From contig CALUTI010000002.1 of the NCBI GenBank assembly GCA_944323695.1, positions 186,001 through 250,000 on the forward strand: 64,000 nt of DNA. Direction: 5' to 3'. Within the stretch, counting starts at the first letter, position 1. Each line of letters starts with the position of its first letter. Below, in pieces: positions 8,091 to 14,788 of this stretch. Source of the DNA: Candidatus Gastranaerophilales bacterium. Its GTDB lineage: Bacteria > Cyanobacteriota > Vampirovibrionia > Gastranaerophilales > Gastranaerophilaceae. The notes beneath the pieces were generated by a model that saw only the letters and a list, made by a program, of their open reading frames with translations, was not told the origin of the DNA and searched no databases. The translations under genes and the position numbers were made by a program.

Positions 8091-9512
8091 CTTTCCGGCA
8101 AATATCATGCTCAAAAGATAACATAAGAATATGTATAAAATAAGTTTTATAATATCAAGATAAATAAAACTCAACGGCATAAACAAAAGCTCAACGAACA
8201 AATACGATATGCCGGTTATCCCAACCGCGATCAGCGCTGTTTTAATTACGGAAACATAATTAATATAATCCATAAATTGTATTATAAGGTTCAGCGAGAA
8301 TAAAAGAACAATTGAAATCAGCATAGCCAAACCCGCGCCTATCAAATGGAATTTGGCAATTAAAATAAAATTCAGATTCAAACTTATTAATCCTGCCAGA
8401 ATACTGACCGCCATTTCTATATAAGTTTTATTTTGCAAATGATATTTGACATTAAAAAGCTTCATAAGCTCATGAATAAACAAACTTACCGCGAAAAACG
8501 ACATTACAAGATAAGCTTCGGGATACTTATCACCAAATGCCAGATTCGTAATTATCTTTGAATAATAACAAAATAAAGCTACTGCAGGAATAAACAGCGC
8601 GCAGTATAATTGTATTGAATTTGTCATATAATTTTTTATCCGGCTTTTACGCTCATATTTTTTAATAATATTCGGAAAGATTGCAAAGGAAAATGTTGAT
8701 AAAATCGGCGTCAAAATACTGGTAACAAGAAAATACGAAATTCCTGCAAGTGCAGTGTCCGAAAAATAATGATTATACTGAAACACATATTTGTTAATAT
8801 TCAGAATAACCCAGATACTTGAATTTGTAAGGATTTGAGGCAACGCATACTTTAAACTTTCAATCAGCATGCCGGAATGCACACTGTGAAAGCGATTTAT
8901 TTGAAGTCCTACCTGCTTAAGCATAAAAATATCAATAATAATCATAGCAAATGCCATTGCACTCAAAACCGCAAATACATTTGGTAAAAATCCTGTGAAT
9001 ACTAAAAACAGCGCCAATAATGACATCTGATAAATTATAATACTGAATGAATACAGAAAAGGCCTGTTCAAAACCCTCAGCACCTGATATAAAAATTGTC
9101 TGATACCTGCCGGAATCACAATAAACAAGGTTAGCAAAAGAACAGATTTCTGTATAAAAAACTTTTCTGTAACAAAATCGGAAAATAATATAAAACATAA
9201 AAATATAACGACATACATAAACAGCGTAAGCCAGATTATGTTAGAAAAGAATTCATCAAGACAGCTGCACGCCCTGTATTTCTCATAAAACCTCAAAGCT
9301 GATTTTGCTATCCAATCGGTCGAACAAGTACAGACCAAATTCAAAACCCCGATTGACAACTGAAAAATACCTATTTCTTTTTCGGAAAGTATATGCGCTA
9401 AAATAGGTACAATAATAAGTGAGTTTAATACAACCAGAAGTCTGGAAGGCAAATAGCTCAAAAAAGTTGACATAATTGTATTAAAATTCTTACTTAGCCC
9501 GAGGTTTAGCAT
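8079..9512 (-). CDS. Wzx-like polysaccharide flippase
   Basis: A 477-residue polytopic membrane protein with about 12-14 hydrophobic helices. The N-terminal pattern STFLSYLPSRLLVVLNSLII followed by GIFQLSIGVLN, and a mid-protein YALPQILTNSS segment, fit the Wzx/polysaccharide-biosynthesis branch of the MOP exporter superfamily. Such proteins flip lipid-linked sugars across the inner membrane. No glycosyltransferases adjoin it. Instead it follows two pilin-like genes with its ATG sharing one base with the preceding stop, so it is probably translated from the pilin mRNA and may serve glycan decoration of that appendage. Substrate unknown. Confidence 0.8.
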   Translation of the reverse strand: MLNLGLSKNFNTIMSTFLSYLPSRLLVVLNSLIIVPILAHILSEKEIGIFQLSIGVLNLVCTCSTDWIAKSALRFYEKYRACSCLDEFFSNIIWLTLFMYVVIFLCFILFSDFVTEKFFIQKSVLLLTLFIVIPAGIRQFLYQVLRVLNRPFLYSFSIIIYQMSLLALFLVFTGFLPNVFAVLSAMAFAMIIIDIFMLKQVGLQINRFHSVHSGMLIESLKYALPQILTNSSIWVILNINKYVFQYNHYFSDTALAGISYFLVTSILTPILSTFSFAIFPNIIKKYERKSRIKNYMTNSIQLYCALFIPAVALFCYYSKIITNLAFGDKYPEAYLVMSFFAVSLFIHELMKLFNVKYHLQNKTYIEMAVSILAGLISLNLNFILIAKFHLIGAGLAMLISIVLLFSLNLIIQFMDYINYVSVIKTALIAVGITGISYLFVELLFMPLSFIYLDIIKLILYIFLCYLLSMIFAGKLFE

Positions 9513-10153
9513 TAATAATCCATAGTCCAGTCAGCATTAATAATTCTGTTAAAGCAGCCGGAGCCATATTCATTGGCAGTACATTCAGCCAAATCACCGG
9601 ATGTACTTACACGGTCACCGATAAAACCGTCCATATAAATATAGAATAAAAACAAATCACGACCGCCTATATTAGGTCTTTGAGGACCGTTAATATCAAC
9701 AAGAACCCTTGCACCGAGTTTAGTATCACTATCAGGAGGGGTGATACACATAGAATAACCTGTTGCAAGTGCGACACAATAGGCTTCACCCTTCGCCGGT
9801 AAAGAAATCGCATCCTTATTTATGTTTTTATAACTTGCCGCAAAACAGTCACCCGGTTCAGTTTCGCAATCTCGTGTAACCTTAAAATATTTTTTTAAAA
9901 AAGCACCTGCAGTTGATGTCACAGTATCAGATGCATCATCAGAATACAATAAAGACTTGGAAACAGATGATGCACGATCGTCAATCAACATAAGCTTGAC
10001 AGCATTTGCAACAGAAGTATACGCACTTTGTAATGCGGCGACCTGAGACTTTGAGCGAAAATGCGTAACCACCATAGGCGTGATTATAACAATAATTACG
10101 CCTATTACAGTTAAAGCAATTAAAAGTTCCCCTAAAGTAAAACCTTTTTTCAT
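9512..10153 (-). CDS. Type IV pilin-like / pseudopilin protein
   Basis: A 213-residue protein with a classic class III signal: MKKG, then FTLGELLIALTVIGVI, with Glu at mature position 5 and a hydrophobic helix that packs the filament core. Prepilin peptidase should cut after Gly4. The C-terminal domain has cysteines and the motif DINGPQRPNIGGRDLF, shared with the pilin encoded just upstream. That motif resembles the Asp/Asn-rich, possibly calcium-binding loop of GspG-like pseudopilins. GAGGTG precedes the start. The upstream pilin gene ends 10 bp away and the flippase gene starts on this stop, giving a three-gene operon. Confidence 0.88.
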   Translation of the reverse strand: MKKGFTLGELLIALTVIGVIIVIITPMVVTHFRSKSQVAALQSAYTSVANAVKLMLIDDRASSVSKSLLYSDDASDTVTSTAGAFLKKYFKVTRDCETEPGDCFAASYKNINKDAISLPAKGEAYCVALATGYSMCITPPDSDTKLGARVLVDINGPQRPNIGGRDLFLFYIYMDGFIGDRVSTSGDLAECTANEYGSGCFNRIINADWTMDY

Positions 10154-10163
10154 ACAAGCACCT

Positions 10164-10805
10164 CTAGTAATCCATTACCCAGCCGTTTGTTTCCAATAAA
10201 TATACACAAGGAAGTCCATACATCCCTAATCCTGTAGCTTTTATGCAAGCGTTTTTGATCGTATCATAATCGTCTGAAGCAGAGTCAGATCCTACCATAC
10301 CGTTTTTGAAAAGGCGTACAGTAAATAAATCTCTGCCGACCTGATTCGGCTTCTTAGGTCCGTTAACATCTATGAGTATTGCCGCATTTTCTCCGGGAGT
10401 AACCTCCGTAATTTGTATTACTGCGCCGTTTGGGAGCATTGCATCATCATTATCAACTAATCTGGTAAAAGGATCAACAGCGGTACCGCTAATTGAAGTG
10501 TAATCCGAGCCAAAACATATACTTGGGTCATCATCGCATTGAGATGATATCTTTAAATAGTTTACAAATAACTCAGCCCTGTTATCCACAAGCGAAGAAT
10601 CACCTATATCATTAACTCTTTCTTCTATTAATAAATTTCCTATGGCATCATTTAAAGTTTTAATAGTAGATTGAAGCTTAACTATATTTGAACGGTTGGA
10701 CATATTAGTAGTCACTGTAGGTATTGTCAAAATAGCTATTACACCGACTATAGAGAGAGTAATTAATAATTCTGCAAGTGTGAACGCAAATCTTTTCATA
10801 AACAT
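10164..10805 (-). CDS. Type IV pilin-like / pseudopilin protein
   Basis: A 213-residue paralogue of the next gene. It reads MFMKRFA then FTLAELLITLSIVGVI. The residue before the cleavage site is Ala instead of the usual Gly, and Glu at mature position 5 is kept. The C-terminal part holds DVNGPKKPNQVGRDLF, matching its neighbour, and several cysteines that could form a disulfide loop. An ATG at 10799 is an equally good start, and GGGG lies upstream of both. It heads the pilin-pilin-flippase operon from a strong promoter at 10835-10863. pilT elsewhere in the window shows the cell has a retractable pilus system. Confidence 0.87.
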   Translation of the reverse strand: MFMKRFAFTLAELLITLSIVGVIAILTIPTVTTNMSNRSNIVKLQSTIKTLNDAIGNLLIEERVNDIGDSSLVDNRAELFVNYLKISSQCDDDPSICFGSDYTSISGTAVDPFTRLVDNDDAMLPNGAVIQITEVTPGENAAILIDVNGPKKPNQVGRDLFTVRLFKNGMVGSDSASDDYDTIKNACIKATGLGMYGLPCVYLLETNGWVMDY

Positions 10806-10834
10806 TAATCCCCGTTAAGTTTAAACCTGAATAC

Positions 10835-10863
10835 ACTTTAACATATATACAATTTACTGTCAA
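10835..10863 (-). promoter_or_regulatory. Promoter of pilin-pilin-flippase operon
   Basis: A consensus TTGACA (10863-10858) and TAAAGT (10840-10835) are 17 bp apart on the minus strand, 29 bp before the first pilin start. It diverges from the MerR-type promoter at 10898-10928, leaving about 35 bp between them. Confidence 0.6.
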
Positions 10864-10897
10864 ACATTAAATTATGTGAAATTTATAAAAAATTAAC

Positions 10898-10928
10898 TTG
10901 ACCTTGAGCACGCTCTAAGTAGTAAAGT
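10898..10928 (+). promoter_or_regulatory. MerR-type promoter with 19-bp spacer and dyad
   Basis: TTGACC (10898-10903) and TAAAGT (10923-10928) are separated by 19 bp. The overlong spacer is filled by the imperfect dyad ACCTTGAGCACGCTCTAAGT (10901-10920), in which seven of the nine outer positions pair. A 19-20 bp spacer holding a dyad is the hallmark of promoters controlled by MerR-family regulators, which untwist the DNA. No merR-like gene is in the window. Confidence 0.6.
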
Positions 10929-10959
10929 AAAAATGTATAGACAGTGAAAGGGGGAATAT

Positions 10960-11499
10960 ATGAGTAAAAAAGTTTTGGTATTATCATCAAGCCCGAGAAA
11001 AGGCGGGAATTCAGATTTATTATGCGATGAATTTGTAAAAGGTGCAAAAGCCTCAGGTCATGACGCAGAAAAAATATTTCTTGCGGAAAAACAAATAAAC
11101 TATTGCAAAGGCTGCGAAGTCTGCAACACAACACACAAATGTGTTCAAAAAGATGATATGGAAGAGATTTTAGACAAAATGATAAATTCGGATGTAATCG
11201 TTCTTGCGACACCTGTTTATTTTTACACACCTGACGGACAGATGAAAACACTTATTGACAGAACAGTGCCGCGTTACACTGAAATTCAAAACAAGGAATT
11301 TTACTACATAATAACAGCAGCAGACACAAGCAGAGCAAATATGCAAAAAACAATAGAATGTTTCAGAGGATTTACTGTTGACTGCCTGCCGGGCACAAAA
11401 GAAAAAGGCATATTATACGGTCTTGGTGTTTGGCATAAAGGAGAAGTTGCAGGAACAACTCTTATGAAAGAAGCATACAACATGGGCAAAAATGTTTAA
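10960..11499 (+). CDS. Flavodoxin-fold NAD(P)H-dependent FMN reductase-like protein
   Basis: The 179-residue protein belongs to the NADPH-dependent FMN reductase/iron-sulfur flavoprotein family. It starts MSKKVLVLSSSPRKGGNS (the FMN phosphate loop) and has CKGCEVCNTTHKC at about 48-60, a cysteine cluster typical of this branch, then DVIVLATPVYFYT for the flavin ring. It probably transfers electrons to quinones, nitro compounds or a metal centre. The MerR-type promoter suggests induction by a metal, thiol-reactive or oxidising compound (inference). A clear AAAGGGGG site precedes the start. Confidence 0.87.
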   Translation: MSKKVLVLSSSPRKGGNSDLLCDEFVKGAKASGHDAEKIFLAEKQINYCKGCEVCNTTHKCVQKDDMEEILDKMINSDVIVLATPVYFYTPDGQMKTLIDRTVPRYTEIQNKEFYYIITAADTSRANMQKTIECFRGFTVDCLPGTKEKGILYGLGVWHKGEVAGTTLMKEAYNMGKNV

Positions 11500-11504
11500 T
11501 TTCA

Positions 11505-11513
11505 TGTTATAAT
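11505..11513 (+). promoter_or_regulatory. Extended -10 promoter of TolC-like gene, leaderless type
   Basis: TGTTATAAT is a perfect extended -10. Only 9 nt separate it from the ATG at 11523 and no Shine-Dalgarno is present, so the transcript probably begins within a few bases of the start codon. Confidence 0.5.
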
Positions 11514-11522
11514 TTTTATAGT

Positions 11523-12833
11523 ATGAAAAAGCTTTTAATCGTATTATTGATAATCTTCACATGCCCGATAGCAGTATCGGGCATTGAAGATGTAAAGCCG
11601 GTAAAAAAAGTTTACCTGAATGAAGCTGTAGATGCGGCATTAAAAAACAATATCGACTTAAAGGCGGCGCAAATAGAAGTCGAAATAGCAAAAAACAATA
11701 TAAAGTCAGCGAACCGGCTTCAAAATCCATCTGTTGACGCATTTTATTTTTTAGGGGCATCAGGCCGATCAGAGCCACGCCAGATAGGCTTAAGCGAAAA
11801 TATAGAGATTTTAAAACGCAGTGCGCGTAAAAATCTTGCAGCATCAAACCTTGCACTTGTGGAAAAAAATGTAGGTTATACAAAATTCGACCTAAAAATG
11901 GACGTACGTGAAGCTTACATAAACCTTGTTGCGCAAAAATCAATACTTGATACACTTGAACAGCAAAAAGAACTTCAGGAAGAATTATTGGAAATAGCCC
12001 AACATCGTACAAAATCAAACGAAGTACCTGAAATTGACGTACTTCAGGCAGAAATTGCTTTAAACCAGCTGATTACGCAGGTCAATACAGCGAAAGTAAA
12101 TGTAAACACGGCACTTGCGGATTTCAACAAAATAATAAACGACCCGAATAAAGTTATTTATGACAGTAAAGACAAACTTTTTTCCGAGGAAAACAACTTT
12201 GCGGAAATGCTTACCCCGCCTCCGACATATAAATTTCCACCCTTCAGCGTAATTGTTGAAAAGGCGCTGGAAAACCGCTATGACATAAAAATTGCAAAGC
12301 AGGAAATTGATATCGCGGAGAAAAACATGACGGTTATAGCCCGCCAAAGAATACCTGATATTTCGATTTCGGGCGGTTATGCGTATAAGCCGGGAGCCTA
12401 TTCAGACACAGGAAACTTCAACAACGGAGCCTACGCAGGCGCAAGCCTTGTAAACATCCCGCTGTTCTACAATTATTCACCGGAAATTCAAAACGCAGCC
12501 TATAAGGTTCGCCAAGCGGAACTAAAATACGAATCAGTAAAAAACAAAGCAATCAAAGACGTAAGCGCGGCTTATGAAAGATTTTTAACCGCGGGAGAGA
12601 ACCTGAATTACTATGAGGATAAAATTCTAAAGAGTTCCGAAAAAATGATAGACATGTCAATGGACAGCTACGAACACGGCAAATCCGACATTACGGCGTT
12701 AATCGTAATGAAACAGGCTTACAAATCCATAATCGTGGGCTATACTTATGCGCTGAGCGAATACTACAACAGCTGGACGGATTTTCTGCGCGAAACCAAC
12801 GACGAGGATTTTGAACTTCCGGAAGATATTTAA
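11523..12833 (+). CDS. TolC-family outer membrane channel protein
   Basis: A 436-residue exported protein: signal peptide 1-20 (MKKLLIVLLIIFTCPIAVSG) and two repeats of the outer-membrane-efflux helical hairpin domain. Repeat signs are LNEAVDAALKNNIDLKAAQ near the start and IVEKALENRYDIKIAKQEI in the second half, with long amphipathic coiled-coil helices. It resembles the CzcC/CusC-like branch. No membrane-fusion or RND partner is adjacent, so it is an orphan that could serve another pump or a type I exporter. The signal peptide fixes the start although no ribosome site is visible. Confidence 0.88.
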   Translation: MKKLLIVLLIIFTCPIAVSGIEDVKPVKKVYLNEAVDAALKNNIDLKAAQIEVEIAKNNIKSANRLQNPSVDAFYFLGASGRSEPRQIGLSENIEILKRSARKNLAASNLALVEKNVGYTKFDLKMDVREAYINLVAQKSILDTLEQQKELQEELLEIAQHRTKSNEVPEIDVLQAEIALNQLITQVNTAKVNVNTALADFNKIINDPNKVIYDSKDKLFSEENNFAEMLTPPPTYKFPPFSVIVEKALENRYDIKIAKQEIDIAEKNMTVIARQRIPDISISGGYAYKPGAYSDTGNFNNGAYAGASLVNIPLFYNYSPEIQNAAYKVRQAELKYESVKNKAIKDVSAAYERFLTAGENLNYYEDKILKSSEKMIDMSMDSYEHGKSDITALIVMKQAYKSIIVGYTYALSEYYNSWTDFLRETNDEDFELPEDI

Positions 12834-12925
12834 ACTCTTATTTGTAAAAAAATGTAAATAGTGATAAAAAAAACACGACAAATTTTAAATTTTTACGATT
12901 TTAATACTTTCAGGAGAATTAAGAC

Positions 12926-13318
12926 ATGCAAATACAAAAAATCGGATTTTATCGACCGTTTACCGCAAGAAAAAATAATGAATTAAATACATTTGCTAAC
13001 GGAACAATAAAAGAGACATCTTACGGCAAATACGGAGAAATTAAGGAAGAAAAAACAATTCTTAACGGAAAAGTAATAAAAGATGAAATTTATCACTACG
13101 GGGCAGACGGCAAACTTCAAGGGCATACAAAAAAATATTATTATAACGGTAATGAATATACAGAAAAACTGTTTTTTGACGGTTCAAAATATACAAAAAG
13201 ATTTTTCGTAAACGGAAAACCTACGGAAAATTCATATCCTGAACACATAAACCAGCCGGCAGCAATTTATCCACGTGAAATTGATTATGACGAAGAAGAA
13301 AATATTTTAAACAAATAG
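12926..13318 (+). CDS. Small YxG-rich protein with F-T-A N-terminal motif
   Basis: The 130-residue protein is not a family I recognise. The N-terminus MQIQKIGFYRPFTARKNN is a variant (FTA for FTG) of the motif shared by several proteins here. The body has short repeats of the type YGKYGEIKEE, YGADGKLQGH, YYNGNEY and FFDGSKY, each about 20 residues apart and predicting beta-hairpins like MORN or toxin YD-type repeats. AGGAG precedes the start. It is followed by the repeat tract next to tRNA-Phe. No signal peptide or membrane segment is seen. Confidence 0.7.
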   Translation: MQIQKIGFYRPFTARKNNELNTFANGTIKETSYGKYGEIKEEKTILNGKVIKDEIYHYGADGKLQGHTKKYYYNGNEYTEKLFFDGSKYTKRFFVNGKPTENSYPEHINQPAAIYPREIDYDEEENILNK

Positions 13319-13344
13319 ATATACTATATAAGAGGGAACTTGCA

Positions 13345-13619
13345 CTTTGAGAGGGCATAAGGACTTTAATTACAAAAAAAATGGTGCCGCAACTCACTCT
13401 GCCGAACAAAACGATTGATTATCGTTTTGTGAGAGGGCAAGGCTTGACCTTGCTCCGAGTTAAGGCTCATTTTTTTGCGCAACGATTGTACACTTAATAC
13501 AATTGCCGTCTAAAAAAAATGGTGCCGCAACTCACTCTGCCGAGAAAAACAACTGAGTGTTGTTTTTCGAGAGGGAACCAAGGACTTCAAAATCCGCAAG
13601 GATTTTGATTGCAAAAAAA
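13345..13619. repeat. Tandem tRNA-Phe tail copies with variable-stem hairpins
   Basis: Two copies of the tRNA-Phe 3' end plus flank (aaaaaaaatggtgccgcaactc, 13374-13395 and 13512-13533) precede the real gene, where the same sequence recurs at 13613-13633 with one fewer A. Each copy runs on with actctgccga, then a perfect 10-bp stem with a 5-nt loop, then gagaggg. The stems differ (ACAAAACGAT at 13406-13415 versus GAAAAACAAC at 13544-13553) yet each pairs perfectly with its partner. Further short hairpins (GCAAGG/CCTTGC, AAAATCC/GGATTTT) lie between. No coding potential is seen. Confidence 0.8.
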
Positions 13620-13695
13620 TGGTGCCGCAACTCGGAATTGAACCAAGGACACAGGGATTTTCAGTCCCTTGCTCTACCAACTGAGCTATTGCGGC
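13620..13695 (-). tRNA. tRNA-Phe (GAA)
   Basis: A 76-nt cloverleaf on the minus strand: 7-bp acceptor GCCGCAA/TTGCGGC, D-arm GCTCAGTTGGTAGAGC, anticodon stem AGGGA/TCCCT with loop CTGAAAA (anticodon GAA), T-arm CTTGG-TTCAATT-CCGAG, discriminator A and encoded CCA. It is the only one of the four tRNAs here with an encoded CCA. Confidence 0.97.
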
Positions 13696-13718
13696 ACATT
13701 TTATTTAATTTTCATGGG

Positions 13719-13739
13719 ATCCCGAAACAAGTTCGGGAT
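13719..13739. repeat. Palindromic module B, variant with compensatory change
   Basis: ATCCCGAA, a 5-nt acaag loop and TTCGGGAT form a perfect 8-bp stem. Copies elsewhere in the window read ATCCTGAA/TTCAGGAT, so one base pair has changed on both sides together. It lies between tRNA-Phe and infC. Confidence 0.6.
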
Positions 13740-13797
13740 GACCGGTTTTGGTCACATATTTAATTGTATCTGCTGAATTTAAAACGTCAAGAACTTT

Positions 13798-14319
13798 TTA
13801 TTGAGGTCCGAGATACAAAGTTACGTTTCTGCCTTCAAGCATAGGCTTTTTCTCGATTTGCAAAGGTTCACCCTTCAAATCTTCAATAAATCTGTTAGCA
13901 AGGTCGAAAGCAAGCTCGCTGTGCTGCATTTCGCGGCCTCTGAGCATAATAACGATTTTAACTTTATTACCTTGAGCGATGAATTTTTTAATATTAGTAA
14001 TACGCACTTGATAGTCATGGGTATCGATTTTGTATCTTACCTTAACCTCTTTAACCTCAACGACATGCTGTTTTTTCTTAGCTTCTTTAGCACGTTTTTC
14101 AAGCTCATACTTATATTTGCCGTAATTAAGGATTTTAGCGACGGGAGGCTCCTGATTGGGGCTTATAAGGACCAAATCCAAATCCGCATCGTATGCCATC
14201 TGTAAAGCTTTTGAAGTCGGAACAACTCCGTGATTAGTACCTTTATCGTCAATTAATCTGACTTCTTTTGAGCGGATACGCTCGTTCATAATTGCCTGAT
14301 CCTTATTGTAGTTAGCTAT
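13798..14319 (-). CDS. infC: Translation initiation factor IF-3 (probable AUA start)
   Basis: IF-3 keeps ribosomal subunits apart and proofreads the start codon. NERIRSKEVRLIDDKG (N-domain) and the C-domain VKVRYKIDTHDY and GREMQHSELA are unmistakable. I extend the gene past the ATG at 14289 to an ATA at 14319 (173 residues). AAGGAG (14333-14328) lies 8 nt before the ATA, whereas no site precedes the ATG. The extra residues ANYNKDQAI restore the length seen in the Bacillus protein. Rare AUU/AUA starts in infC are known to allow IF-3 to limit its own synthesis. rpmI and rplT, its usual partners, do not follow. Confidence 0.93.
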   Translation of the reverse strand: MANYNKDQAIMNERIRSKEVRLIDDKGTNHGVVPTSKALQMAYDADLDLVLISPNQEPPVAKILNYGKYKYELEKRAKEAKKKQHVVEVKEVKVRYKIDTHDYQVRITNIKKFIAQGNKVKIVIMLRGREMQHSELAFDLANRFIEDLKGEPLQIEKKPMLEGRNVTLYLGPQ

Positions 14320-14553
14320 TGTCCTGTCTCCTTATATTACTATTACCATTGATTATAATAGCACAACATGTCAAAAATTGCCATATATCTTAAAAAAACT
14401 TTTTTGTAACAAAATGTAAATACAATTTTTTCAACCCAAAACTCTTGCCGGATAAGGATTTTCAAAAATTCATATAAAAAACATGATTAAAGAATTTCAA
14501 TTTTACATCCGATACATAAAATGTCAAACGAACAATATAGGAGTATAAGTATT

Positions 14554-14673
14554 ATGATTGAAGCACAAGCTGAATTGTTAGGGATGAGCACGGAAGAGAT
14601 TGACATGTCGTTACCGATTCAAAAATTGTTTGACGAATGTCTTAACTTTATTTCAATATCAAGTTTTGAATAA
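14554..14673 (+). CDS. 39-residue small protein, possibly acyl-carrier-like
   Basis: A short ORF with a TAGGAG site 10 nt upstream and a strong terminator 20 bp downstream, so it looks like an independent small gene. The peptide runs ELLGMSTEEIDMSLPIQKLF then DECLNFISIS. The spacing of LGM-EEID-P-L-DxxL resembles the helix II region of acyl/peptidyl carrier proteins, but the position of the phosphopantetheine serine (DSL) appears as ECL. It could be a carrier-like remnant, a regulator or chance. The function is unknown. Confidence 0.5.
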   Translation: MIEAQAELLGMSTEEIDMSLPIQKLFDECLNFISISSFE

Positions 14674-14692
14674 AGTTAAAACCCCCAAATTC

Positions 14693-14724
14693 AAAAAGGA
14701 TAAACGTAATGTTTATCCTTTTTT
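14693..14724 (+). terminator. Rho-independent terminator
   Basis: AAAAAGGATAAAC, loop gtaat and GTTTATCCTTTTTT form a 13-bp stem ending in a T-run, 20 bp after the small ORF at 14554-14673. As the stem is A-rich on one side and T-rich on the other it could also work on the minus strand behind no known gene. Confidence 0.8.
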
Positions 14725-14788
14725 ATTGTGTTCGGCTATATACATATAAAGAACTTTGTATTAGAATAGTAGAAAAAGGGGGATATGT

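Noticed and set aside
13345-13619. CRISPR array
   Set aside because: The repeats contain perfect but sequence-variable hairpins, spacing is irregular (about 138 and 101 bp), and there are no cas genes; no CRISPR was seen elsewhere either.
13319-13790. rpmI-rplT after infC
   Set aside because: These usual partners were expected downstream of infC but only repeats and tRNA-Phe are present.
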